A DNA stretch of 60,349 nucleotides from Gemmataceae bacterium (GTDB lineage Bacteria > Planctomycetota > Planctomycetia > Gemmatales > Gemmataceae): contig SHZZ01000017.1 of assembly GCA_009692005.1 (NCBI GenBank), positions 1 to 60,349 on the forward strand, given 5' to 3'. The position numbers were made by a program, and so were the translations under genes. The notes beneath the pieces were generated by a model that ran no database searches, was not told the DNA's origin, and was given only the letters and a program-made list of their open reading frames with translations. Within the stretch, counting starts at the first letter, position 1; each line of letters opens with the position of its first letter. Shown here piece by piece: positions 8,962 to 17,709 of the stretch.

Positions 8962-9168
8962 ATGGGCAGGGCATCACTTTTTGGATTGATCGCCGGGGTT
9001 GGGCTCATCCTCTTTTTCGCGGTTCAATTACGCGATCCAGCAAAACAAGCTGCAACCCCGGAGGGGCCAATCGCCGGAAAAACCAAGGAAGAGGGAAAGG
9101 GGGCGGGCAATGGATCCCCTTTTCAAACGACCTCACGGGGCCCCAAGGACGGGCCAAAACTGAAATAA
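8962..9168 (+). CDS. Small single-pass membrane protein, unknown function
   Basis: A 68-residue protein: one N-terminal hydrophobic helix (LFGLIAGVGLILFFAV) followed by a polar tail rich in Lys, Gly and Pro. GGGGGAAG lies just upstream of ATG 8962, which is the reason for choosing this start within a longer open frame. The tail probably faces the periplasm or cytoplasm as a disordered segment. It ends 10 bases before the convergent ettA stop. No family recognised. Confidence 0.55.
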   Translation: MGRASLFGLIAGVGLILFFAVQLRDPAKQAATPEGPIAGKTKEEGKGAGNGSPFQTTSRGPKDGPKLK

Positions 9169-9178
9169 TTTTAGAGCA

Positions 9179-10852
9179 TTAACCCTGCAGCTTGCGGTAT
9201 TTGAACCGTTCCGGTTTGTCCGCAGCCTCGCCTAACCTTTGCTTTCTCTGCGATTCGTAGGTTTGGTAATTCCCTTCACACCAGACAACCTTGGCATCGC
9301 CTTCAAATGCCAGGATATGTGTGGCGATGCGATCCAGGAACCAGCGATCGTGGCTGATAATGACAGCACAGCCGCCGAAATTCAACAACCCGTCTTCCAG
9401 AGCCCGCAAAGTATCTACATCCAAATCGTTGGTCGGCTCATCCAGGAGCAATAGGTTTCCCCCGCGCCTAAGAAGCTTGGCCAGGTGCACGCGGTTTCTT
9501 TCCCCGCCGGATAGTTCTCCGACTTTACGCTGCTGATCTTGGCCTTTGAAATTGAAGCGGCTGACATAACCGCGCGAAGCGACCTGTTTTTTCCCCAGGA
9601 TTAAAAAGTCGACACCACCGGTGATTTCTTCAAAAACGCTGTTGGTGCTGACCAAGGTATCGCGGCCCTGGTCGATATAAGCGGGGACCACGGTTTCGCC
9701 CACTCTTAAGACACCGGCATCGGGTTTTTCCTGCCCGACAATCATGCGGAATAGGGTGGTTTTCCCGGCGCCATTGGGCCCGATCACGCCAACAATGCCG
9801 CCCCGGGGCAAGTTGAATTCCATCCCTTCCATGAGTACGGTTTCGCCAAAACCCTTCTTCACCCCTTCGGCGCGGACAACGAGATCGCCCAAATGCGGCC
9901 CCGGAGGAATCTGCAGAACCAGTTCATCCTCGCGCTCCTCGTATTCTTGGCTGGCCATTTTCTCATAGGCATTTAGGCGGGCTTTATTTTTGGCAACGCG
10001 AGCCCGGGGCGCCATTTGCGCCCATTCCAATTCCCTGGCCAATGCTTTACGACGAGCGTTGTCCTGTTTTTCCTCCTGGGCCAACTTTTTTCCCTTCTGC
10101 TCCAGCCAGGAGGAATAATTCCCCTTCCAGGGAATCCCCTGCCCGCGATCCAGCTCCAAGATCCATTGCGCCACATTATCGAGAAAATAGCGATCATGCG
10201 TGACTGACACCACCGTGCCGTGATATTCCTTCAAAGTTTTTTCCAACCAGGCAACCGATTCGGCATCCAGGTGGTTTGTTGGTTCATCAAGGAGGAGCAA
10301 GTCGGGGTTTTCCAAAAGCAATTTGCAAAGGGCCACCCGGCGCTTTTCACCCCCCGACAGGGTTCTGGTTGGGGCATCCGGCGGAGGCAAGCGCATGGCC
10401 ATCATGGCGATTTCCAGCTTGCGATCGAGATCCCATCCATCCACGGCGTTAATGGAATCCTGCACACGGTCAAACTCGCTTTGCACCTTTTCCATTTTTT
10501 CCGGGGACAGATCCTCCCCAAATTTCATTCCCAGTTCCTCGCTGCGGCGCAGCAAATTGCGGATCGGCTGAACCGCCTCTTCCAGGTTTCCCAAAACATC
10601 CTTTTCCTCATTGAGCCTTGGCTCCTGAGGAACGAATCCAATGGAAATATTGGGAGCCGAGCGGACGGAACCGAGAAAGTCCTTATCTTGCAGCGCCATG
10701 ATGCGCAGGAGTGAGCTTTTCCCGGCGCCATTGCTGCCAATGACTCCAATCTTGGCGCCTGGATAAAAGGCCAGCCAGATATTTTTCAAAACCTCTTTTT
10801 TTCCATAAGCCTTGATCAGGTTTTCAATCGTGAAGATGTACTGTTCAGCCAT
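9179..10852 (-). CDS. ettA: Energy-dependent translational throttle protein EttA (ABC-F)
   Basis: A 557-residue soluble protein with two ABC ATPase domains and no membrane part. Walker A motifs are GSNGAGKSS and GPNGAGKTT; signature motifs are LSGGEKRR and LSGGERNR; the Walker B strands read LLLLDEPTNHLD and LLLLDEPTNDLD. Length (E. coli EttA is 555), the linker between the domains and the C-terminal KPERFKYRKL match EttA rather than Uup or YheS. EttA binds the ribosomal E site and gates the first elongation step according to the ATP/ADP ratio. ATG 10852 (MAEQYIFTIE) is chosen over an upstream start because it gives the family's usual N-terminus. Confidence 0.95.
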   Translation of the reverse strand: MAEQYIFTIENLIKAYGKKEVLKNIWLAFYPGAKIGVIGSNGAGKSSLLRIMALQDKDFLGSVRSAPNISIGFVPQEPRLNEEKDVLGNLEEAVQPIRNLLRRSEELGMKFGEDLSPEKMEKVQSEFDRVQDSINAVDGWDLDRKLEIAMMAMRLPPPDAPTRTLSGGEKRRVALCKLLLENPDLLLLDEPTNHLDAESVAWLEKTLKEYHGTVVSVTHDRYFLDNVAQWILELDRGQGIPWKGNYSSWLEQKGKKLAQEEKQDNARRKALARELEWAQMAPRARVAKNKARLNAYEKMASQEYEEREDELVLQIPPGPHLGDLVVRAEGVKKGFGETVLMEGMEFNLPRGGIVGVIGPNGAGKTTLFRMIVGQEKPDAGVLRVGETVVPAYIDQGRDTLVSTNSVFEEITGGVDFLILGKKQVASRGYVSRFNFKGQDQQRKVGELSGGERNRVHLAKLLRRGGNLLLLDEPTNDLDVDTLRALEDGLLNFGGCAVIISHDRWFLDRIATHILAFEGDAKVVWCEGNYQTYESQRKQRLGEAADKPERFKYRKLQG

Positions 10853-10957
10853 GCATCCAATCCTGAAGTAATGCCTGCAAATATTCCATTTTCCCATTAG
10901 GGAACAGGAATTAGCTTATGACTTGAGAAAGAATTGAGCTTGGGTTCTTGAAAGGGA

Positions 10958-11644
10958 TTAGTCGGTGCCCGGTGTGCGCCTTTTCTGTCGATCGGGGGAA
11001 TCCCATAACCTTGCCCCGCCGATAAAGGCAAAACTATTATCGCCTTTTTGGGTTCCAGGGGGCAGGCGATCGAGTTTTTTCACATTGCCTCCTCCCAGCA
11101 CCACATAGTCAGCAACCAAAGCGTTCTTGAGAATTTTCACGACATCAAAAACGGCGGTTTCCCAGCGCTTTTTCCCCAGCCTCTTCATGCCACTGTTGCC
11201 TACATATTGCTCGAAACTTTTCCCTTTCTTATAAGGGAGGTGGGCCAATTCCATGGCTGCCACCACATTATCAATAATCAGGGTAGCCCCCAGGCCGGTG
11301 CCAAGGCCTAAAAACAACATCCTGCCCCCTTCGTAACACCCCAGAGCTTGCATGGCGGCATCGTTGAGGATTTTCACCGGTTTGCCAAAGAGTTTTTCAA
11401 AATCGTATCCCACCCAACCACTTCCCAAGTTGACCGGTTCATCCCTGATTTTTCCATGCACCACCGGCCCGGGAAAACCAATGGTCACGGCGTCAAAGGT
11501 CCAATCTTTGGCGCTTTCCAAAACCTGGTCCGCCATTTGCTTTCCGGTCATGGTGCTGCCGGAGGGGAATTTCCTGATTTCCTCACGAGTAGAAACTTTT
11601 ACCTTGATGTTGGTTCCGCCGACATCGATAACCAGGATTTTCAT
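10958..11644 (-). CDS. ROK-family sugar kinase, polyphosphate-glucokinase-like
   Basis: A 228-residue kinase. The phosphate-1 motif is ILVIDVGGTNIKVKV, the adenosine-side motif is FLGLGTGLGATLI, the catalytic Asp lies in ILNDAAMQALG, and DYVVLGGGNVKKL is near the end. The size and the GFPGPVVHGKI region are closest to polyphosphate/ATP glucokinases (PPGK), which make glucose-6-phosphate. It is divergent from fbp across a 130-bp gap that holds three alternating copies of CCTAATTT, so the kinase and the gluconeogenic phosphatase may share control. ATG 11644 begins MKILVIDVGG, the typical start. Phosphate donor cannot be decided here. Confidence 0.82.
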   Translation of the reverse strand: MKILVIDVGGTNIKVKVSTREEIRKFPSGSTMTGKQMADQVLESAKDWTFDAVTIGFPGPVVHGKIRDEPVNLGSGWVGYDFEKLFGKPVKILNDAAMQALGCYEGGRMLFLGLGTGLGATLIIDNVVAAMELAHLPYKKGKSFEQYVGNSGMKRLGKKRWETAVFDVVKILKNALVADYVVLGGGNVKKLDRLPPGTQKGDNSFAFIGGARLWDSPDRQKRRTPGTD

Positions 11645-11717
11645 GGAAACCTCAAGGGGAAAAGACAAAATGGCCTCGACCAAGGATTTTCGATAATACC
11701 AGAATTTCCCCTTTCAA

Positions 11718-11763
11718 CCTAATTTTCCAAGGGTAAATTAGGTGCATTAGTACTTCCTAATTT
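11718..11763. promoter_or_regulatory. Three alternating copies of CCTAATTT in a divergent promoter region
   Basis: cctaattt at 11718-11725, its reverse complement aaattagg at 11735-11742, and cctaattt again at 11756-11763, all exact. The middle copy could pair with either neighbour, or the set could be operator half-sites. The block lies between the divergently read sugar kinase and fbp. No factor can be named. Confidence 0.45.
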
Positions 11764-11774
11764 CGGATCTCCTC

Positions 11775-13733
11775 ATGATGGCTAAAACTTGCGAGGTTCC
11801 CTTTTCACCCGAGGAAATCACCTCTCTTCGACCCTGGGGGCAACTGCACCCAACTGTGGATGGCACTTTGGCGGAAATAGCACGCCTGCAAGCCTTGCTT
11901 ACCTTGCCCAAGGGAACCATTCACATCATCAGCGATATTCATGGCGAGGATAAGAAACTGCGGCATGTTATCAACAACGCTTCCGGAAAGCTTCGGCCCC
12001 TGGTAGAGGAACTGTTTGGCAAAACACTGCCAGCCAAAGATCTGCAGGAATTCTTGACACTGATTTTTTACCCGCGGGAGAAACTGGCATCCCTGGCGGA
12101 GCGATTTAATAATCCCGACATCCTGCGTGAATTTTGCCATGCCAACCTGAAAAACTTATTCATCCTCTTGCGCGTTCTCGCCAAACGCTATGGACTGGAG
12201 AAAATCTACGGCATCTTCCCGGTTGACTACCGCTACCTTTTCACCGAAATGCTATTCGAGCCCTCTGCGGACCGTGGTAATGAATATTATTCAGTCCTCA
12301 TTGATTCCATATTGGAAAACGGCAATGGTCCGGAATTAATCCACCTCACGGTGCGAGCGGTGCGCAATCTGGCCATTGATGAACTCATCATCGCGGGGGA
12401 TTGCTGGGACCGCGGGGCCCGTGGCGACAAGGTCGTCGATTACATGATGAAGCAGCCGAATATTTCATTCACCTGGGGCAATCACGATGCCGCATGGCTG
12501 GGCGCCTGCTTGGGAAACGAAGCCCTCATTGCCCATGTGTTAAGGATTTCCCTTCGCTACCGAAATCTCACGCAACTGGAAGAAGGGTATGGAATTCCCC
12601 TGCAGCCTCTGGAATTTCTCACCCGCATGGTTTACGCCAATGATAAAGCCGAGTGTTACCGCCCTAAAGGTGAAGGGTTGCGCGATCCCGTGGTCATGGC
12701 CCGGATGCAAAAAGCCGCCGCTGTCATGCAATACAAGCTGGAAGGCCAGATGCTGGCCCGTCGGCCAGAATGGAATTTGGCCCACAGGAGGCTGCTCCAC
12801 CAAATCGATTTCAAAAACGGGACGGTCACCATTGAGGGGAAAACATTTCCTCTCAAAGACACCAATTTCCCCACCATGTCACCCGCGGACCCCTACAGCC
12901 TTTCCAAGGAGGAAAGGGAATGCCTGGACCGGTTAAAAACTTCTTTCCTTTCCAGCGACAAGCTCTACCAGCACATGCGTTATTTACGCGACCGGGGTTC
13001 CCTTTACCTGGTTCGTGATGACCATGTAATCATTCATGGCTGTTTGCCGGTGGATGCCGCGGGTGAATTCCTGGCTTTCCCAATTAGCGGGGTTGAACGA
13101 AAAGGGAAAGCTCTTTTTGACGCACTCAATGACTTAATTGCCAAGGCAATTGAAAAACCCTCACTCTACGATTTGGACATGATGTGGTATTTGTGGTGTG
13201 GTCCCACCTCTCCCCTTTTTGGCAAAGACCGCATTGCCACCTTTGAAATTGACCTGGTGGAAGATCCCGCCACCCATGTGGAAAATAAAAACGCCTTTTT
13301 CCAACTCATTCACGAAGTGCCTTTTTGTGACAAAATCTTGCGCGAGTTTGGCGCTTCCACCGAACGAGGCCTGATCGTGAACGGCCACATTCCCGTGAAG
13401 ATCTCCCAAGGTGAATCGCCGCTTAAAAGGAGCGGCAAAGCCATCACCATCGACGGAGCCTTCTCAAGGGTTTATGGCGACCATGGCTACACCTTGATTC
13501 TTGAACCGGAAGGAACCTACCTGGCCAAGCATTACCATTTTGAATCGGTAGAAGCCGCGGTCCGTGAAGGGGTCGACATCATCCCCTCGGTGACCGAGAT
13601 CAGAAAATGGCCCGAGCCAAGGAAGGTCGCAGAAACCGAAACAGGTTCGGAAATCCAAAGAAAGATAACTATTTTGAAAAGGCTAGCGCTGGCCTACCGA
13701 AAAAACCTCTTAAGGCAGCCACACCGGGAGTGA
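11775..13733 (+). CDS. fbp: Fructose-1,6-bisphosphatase, class III
   Basis: A 652-residue FBPase of the class III (Bacillus subtilis) type, which converts fructose-1,6-bisphosphate to fructose-6-phosphate in gluconeogenesis. It carries the metallophosphatase signature in order: ISDIHGE, GDCWDRGARGD, WGNHDAAW, VIIHGCLP and IVNGHIPV. The length agrees with the family (about 640-670). The stop is followed after two bases by the GH13 gene, so the two are coupled. The gene faces the divergent sugar kinase across an inverted-repeat cluster that may control both. Confidence 0.95.
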   Translation: MMAKTCEVPFSPEEITSLRPWGQLHPTVDGTLAEIARLQALLTLPKGTIHIISDIHGEDKKLRHVINNASGKLRPLVEELFGKTLPAKDLQEFLTLIFYPREKLASLAERFNNPDILREFCHANLKNLFILLRVLAKRYGLEKIYGIFPVDYRYLFTEMLFEPSADRGNEYYSVLIDSILENGNGPELIHLTVRAVRNLAIDELIIAGDCWDRGARGDKVVDYMMKQPNISFTWGNHDAAWLGACLGNEALIAHVLRISLRYRNLTQLEEGYGIPLQPLEFLTRMVYANDKAECYRPKGEGLRDPVVMARMQKAAAVMQYKLEGQMLARRPEWNLAHRRLLHQIDFKNGTVTIEGKTFPLKDTNFPTMSPADPYSLSKEERECLDRLKTSFLSSDKLYQHMRYLRDRGSLYLVRDDHVIIHGCLPVDAAGEFLAFPISGVERKGKALFDALNDLIAKAIEKPSLYDLDMMWYLWCGPTSPLFGKDRIATFEIDLVEDPATHVENKNAFFQLIHEVPFCDKILREFGASTERGLIVNGHIPVKISQGESPLKRSGKAITIDGAFSRVYGDHGYTLILEPEGTYLAKHYHFESVEAAVREGVDIIPSVTEIRKWPEPRKVAETETGSEIQRKITILKRLALAYRKNLLRQPHRE

Positions 13734-13735
13734 CT

Positions 13736-15247
13736 ATGGGAATGGAAAAGCACCGCCCCGCGTTATTTGAACTCAACACCAGGGTTTTCCTGCAAGAAAA
13801 AAACACGCGGGAGAAAGCCAAGAAGGGGTTCGATGCTATTGAGGATAGTTTCCTCAAGGACCTGCAGAAAAAAGGCATCGATTTCTTGTGGCTGCTTGGT
13901 GTGTGGAAAACCGGCCCGGCGGGAAGGCAGGTGTCGCAATCCAACCCGGCCTGGCAGGACTCCTTCAAAAAAGCGCTTCCCGATGTGGATCAGGAAGATA
14001 TTACCGGATCGCCCTTTGCCATCCGCTCCTATCAGGTTGACCCGGTTCTAGGCGGGGCCAGGAGCCTGGCGCGCCTGCGCCAGCGTGCCAAGGCTTTAGG
14101 CCTGGGCATCTGCCTCGACTTTGTCCCGAATCACACGGCCATGGACCATCCCTGGGTTAAAGAAAAACCGCATTTCTATATCCAGGGAACCCAGGCCGAT
14201 CTCGATTCCAGCCCGGAAAACTTCATCAGTTTGAAAACCAAGGAAGGGCCAAAGATTTTCGCGCATGGGAAAGACCCTTATTTCCCAGGTTGGGCAGACA
14301 CGCTCCAATTGAATTATCACAACAAGGAATTCCGCCAGGCAATGAAGGGGGAACTGGTCAGGATTGCGAAATCGTGCGATGCCTTGCGTTGCGACATGGC
14401 CATGCTGGTTCTCCCCGAAGTTTTCGATAAAACTTGGAGCAAGCCTGCAGGGGCCAAGAACTCTCAGGTTGTTTCGGGCGATTTTTGGCCCGAGGCCATA
14501 CGCCTTGCCAAAAAAGCCAACCCACCAATTCTTTTTATCGCCGAAGCTTACTGGAATATGGAATGGAAACTCCTTTCCCAGGGTTTTGACTTTGCCTACG
14601 ACAAAAAACTTTACGACCGGCTTGTTCACGGGGATGGCAACGGAGTTCGCCTCCATTTGGGAGCCGACTGGGATTACAACTGCAAGATGGTTCGTTTTCT
14701 GGAAAACCACGATGAGCCGAGGGCGCTGGAAGCTTTTGGCTTCGACAAGGAAAAAGCCGCCGCGATTATTTCCTATTTCTCCCCTGGCCTGCTTTTCTTC
14801 CACGAAGGCCAATGGGACGGGCGCAAGGTGCAAACTTCCATCCACTTGAACCGCAGGCAAAAAGAAAAGCCTGTCAAGGAAGTGCAAGCTTTTTATTTGA
14901 AACTGCTAAAAGCGCTGGCCTTGCCGAACTTGCGCGCTGGCATGTGGCAGCTTGGCGCCCCCGCGCCGGTTTGGGAGGGCAACGCCACCTGGGGCCAGAT
15001 TACCGCCATGTTCCGCCAGGGAACGGAAGGCGAAATCTACCTGGCGGCGGTAAATTACGGGGCAAGCCAGGGACAATGCCGGTTGACCTGTCCGTTTCCA
15101 ACCTTGGAAGGGAAAAACTGGAACCTGCGTGACTTATTGGGCGGGCCAAGTTTTGTCCGCGGCGGAGACGAAATGGCCAGTCAGGGGTTGTTCATTGACC
15201 TTCCCCCTTGGGGTTGCCATCTTTTTGCTTTTGAACCCCAAACATAA
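13736..15247 (+). CDS. GH13 alpha-amylase-family enzyme, probably cytoplasmic
   Basis: A 503-residue TIM-barrel enzyme without a signal peptide. All four conserved GH13 regions are present: region I LDFVPNHTA, region II LRCDMAML (nucleophile Asp), region III FIAEAYW (acid/base Glu) and region IV FLENHDEPRA. A C-terminal beta domain ends in PPWGCHLFAFEP. It acts on alpha-glucans or alpha-glucosides; hydrolase and transferase cannot be told apart from the sequence. ATG 13736 follows cgggag and lies two bases after the fbp stop; an open frame upstream overlaps fbp and is a shadow. The neighbourhood suggests glycogen or trehalose turnover feeding hexose phosphates. Confidence 0.87.
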   Translation: MGMEKHRPALFELNTRVFLQEKNTREKAKKGFDAIEDSFLKDLQKKGIDFLWLLGVWKTGPAGRQVSQSNPAWQDSFKKALPDVDQEDITGSPFAIRSYQVDPVLGGARSLARLRQRAKALGLGICLDFVPNHTAMDHPWVKEKPHFYIQGTQADLDSSPENFISLKTKEGPKIFAHGKDPYFPGWADTLQLNYHNKEFRQAMKGELVRIAKSCDALRCDMAMLVLPEVFDKTWSKPAGAKNSQVVSGDFWPEAIRLAKKANPPILFIAEAYWNMEWKLLSQGFDFAYDKKLYDRLVHGDGNGVRLHLGADWDYNCKMVRFLENHDEPRALEAFGFDKEKAAAIISYFSPGLLFFHEGQWDGRKVQTSIHLNRRQKEKPVKEVQAFYLKLLKALALPNLRAGMWQLGAPAPVWEGNATWGQITAMFRQGTEGEIYLAAVNYGASQGQCRLTCPFPTLEGKNWNLRDLLGGPSFVRGGDEMASQGLFIDLPPWGCHLFAFEPQT

Positions 15248-15259
15248 CCTCGGTAACTC

Positions 15260-16267
15260 ATGAAAACTTATCACTTGCGCGATGGGGTTGGACTCAATCA
15301 ATTGTTCCAGGTGGAGGCGCCTGAACCCGCGCCCGGACCAGGGCAAGTCCTGATCCAAATGAAAGCCTGGTCATTGAACTACCGTGATCTTTTGGTCATG
15401 GGCGGGAAATACAGCAACCGACTTCCCAACCCCTTGGTCCCGCTTTCCGACGGGGTCGGGGAAATCGCAGACTGTAACGGCGATGTCCATGGTTTAAAAA
15501 AGGGTCAGCGGGTCGCTTGTTTGTTCTTTCCTGATTGGCATGAGGGCAACCTAACCGGGGAAAAAACTAAGCGAGCCCTGGGCGCAAACGACCAAGGCGT
15601 GCTGGCGGAAAGAGTAGTCGCCAATGCCAGCGCCGTGATTCCTGTGCCCGAGCATCTTTCCCATGAAGAGGCGGCGTGTCTGCCCTGCGCGGGGCTGACC
15701 GCCTGGAATGCACTTTTTCATTCACACTCCCAGGTTCAGAGTAAAACGGTTTTGATCATGGGCAGCGGGGGGGTTTCCCTTTTTGGATTGCAATTCGCCA
15801 AGTCGGCCGGATGGAAAGTGGCCGCGGTGTCCCGCAGAGAGGAAAGCCTGGATCGGATGAAGACAATGGGCCTGGACTATGGTGTTTGCTCCCGAAAAAC
15901 TCCTTCGTGGGGCGAAGCCATCCGGTCCTGGTCGCAAGGTGGGGTGGACCAAGTTTTGGAACTGGGGGGTGGCGCGACTTTGCCTCAATCCCTTAGGGCC
16001 GTTCGGGTCGGAGGGGAAATCAGTTTGATTGGCATTCTTGGGGGCGCCGACCAGGAATTCAACCCGCTTCCCGTTATTATGAAAGGCCTGGCCCTCCGTG
16101 GGATTTTCGTTGGATCAAAAGATATGTTTCAGCAGATGAACACAGCTATATCAGGCCAAGGGATCAAGCCTGTGATAGACCGGGTCTTCCCTTTCAGCGA
16201 GGTCAAGGAAGCCCTGGCTTTCCTGGAAAAAGGAAATCACTTCGGGAAAATTTGCATCGCGCACTGA
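15260..16267 (+). CDS. MDR-superfamily NAD(P)-dependent alcohol dehydrogenase / quinone oxidoreductase
   Basis: A 335-residue medium-chain dehydrogenase. The GroES-like domain has SLNYRDLLVMGG and the LVPLSDGVGEI loop, and the nucleotide fold has VLIMGSGGVSLFGLQFAKSAG. The structural-zinc Cys set is missing and the usual catalytic-zinc GHE is replaced by SDGVGE, so this is more like the zinc-independent quinone oxidoreductase branch. It follows the GH13 gene after 12 bases and is probably co-transcribed. It ends 6 bases before the convergent broken response regulator. Substrate unknown. Confidence 0.85.
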   Translation: MKTYHLRDGVGLNQLFQVEAPEPAPGPGQVLIQMKAWSLNYRDLLVMGGKYSNRLPNPLVPLSDGVGEIADCNGDVHGLKKGQRVACLFFPDWHEGNLTGEKTKRALGANDQGVLAERVVANASAVIPVPEHLSHEEAACLPCAGLTAWNALFHSHSQVQSKTVLIMGSGGVSLFGLQFAKSAGWKVAAVSRREESLDRMKTMGLDYGVCSRKTPSWGEAIRSWSQGGVDQVLELGGGATLPQSLRAVRVGGEISLIGILGGADQEFNPLPVIMKGLALRGIFVGSKDMFQQMNTAISGQGIKPVIDRVFPFSEVKEALAFLEKGNHFGKICIAH

Positions 16268-16273
16268 GCGTGA

Positions 16274-17679
16274 TCAGAAATTCAATGCCGGTTCGCCATC
16301 CCGCGGCAGTTCCAATCGGAATTTCTCAATTAACCGGTAAAGGGCCCGGCAGGATACGCCCAAGACTTTGGCCGCCTGCACCTTATTCCACTTTTCCCGG
16401 GTCAACACCAATTCAATGTGATGCCTTTCCACATCCCGAAGTAGGAGAGAGTCGGCCGGCGCCAGTCCAGGCGCGGTCGCCAGTTCCGCTTCGATGATGG
16501 ATTCGGGAAGGTCATCGAGGGTTAGGGTATTTTCTTCAGCAAGGATTTGGGCTCTTTCCAAAACATTGGCCAGTTCCCTGACATTACCGGGCCAGGAATA
16601 TTTTTCCAACGCGGCAAGCGCCTCGGGTTGAATTCCAAACTTCTTCCCGGCCACTTGTCTGGTTGTCAAGAAATGCTCCACCAATTGCGGAATATCCCCC
16701 TTCCTTTCCCGAAGCAATGGCAGAAACACCGTGACCACATTTAAGCGGTAGAACAAATCATCGCGAAAGCGGCCGTTCTTTTGTTCTTCTTCCAGATTCT
16801 TGTTGGTTGCGGCAATGAGACGGACATTTACTTTTAATTCCTGAGTCCCTCCCACTCGGCGAAAACAATCATTGTCCAAGACACGCAGCAATTTCGCCTG
16901 CAAGCCCGGCGCCATCTCGGCGACTTCGTCAATAAACAAGGAACCGCCTTCAGCCACTTCAAAAAGACCAACCTTGGAAGTTTGCGCCCCTGTGAAAGCG
17001 CCTTTTTCATATCCAAACAGTTCGCTTTCCAACAAACTCTCTTGTAAAGAAGCGCAATTGACGCTGACCAAAGGGTTATCCCGCCTGGGGCTATTGTAAT
17101 GAAGCGCCCGAGCCACCAATTCCTTCCCAGTTCCGCTCAGGCCCCGGACCAGAACCGTGGCATCCGCGGGGGCCACCTTTTCGATCATTTGCCTGACCTT
17201 GGCCATGGCCTGGCTCGAACCTAACAGTTGGTAACGCGGGGATTCAAAACGGATGTGTTCCACCCAAAGCCTTTGCCTGCGGGCCAGGTGAACTTTTTCC
17301 AAGGCCTTTTGCACATGGATTTCCAGTTCAGGCAAGTGAAAAGGCTTGGTCAAATAATCGTAGGCCCCGAGTTTCATGGCCAGGATGGCCGTATCAATGC
17401 TTCCATGGGCGGTTAGCAATAACACCTCCAAGTCTGGCTGGGCATTTTTGATCTTGACCAACAAGTCCATGCCAGACATTCCAGGCAAATTGAGGTCAAG
17501 CAAGACCACATCAAACCGGTTTTTTTCCAAAAAGGGAATTGTCTCCTCGGCGGAATTCTTTTCAATTACGGCGAACCGGTTTTGGAAAACCGCCTGGCTA
17601 TGGCCTGCCGCAATTGCACATCGTCCTCGACGATTAAAAGCGTGGCCTGGTCAGCGGGTAAATTCTTTTTCTTTTCCAT
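16274..17679 (-). pseudogene. NtrC-family sigma-54 response regulator, frameshifted in the receiver domain
   Basis: From ATG 17679 the frame encodes a receiver start (TLLIVEDDVQLRQAIARRF) but runs into a TAA after SKTGSP. The rest continues in another frame as FAVIEKNSAEE, then DVVLLDLNLPGMSG with the phospho-acceptor Asp. One missing base near 17575 (ggttc where ggtttc is expected) explains the break; restoring it gives a 468-residue protein, the usual NtrC length. After the break all parts are intact: AAA+ domain with Walker A GLSGTGKELV, sigma-54-contacting GAFTGA and FIDEV, and a Fis-type helix-turn-helix (VQAAKVLGVSCRALYRLI). A TTG at 17530 could start a shortened, receiver-damaged protein. 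The kinase gene upstream is also broken. Confidence 0.85.
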
Positions 17680-17709
17680 GGTAATGGCCAACCTGACATT
17701 TCTGGTATT

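Noticed and set aside
13607-13735. Upstream start of the GH13 frame inside fbp
   Set aside because: The extra 43 residues are basic and without homology, overlap fbp in another frame, and ATG 13736 has a proper ribosome-binding site.
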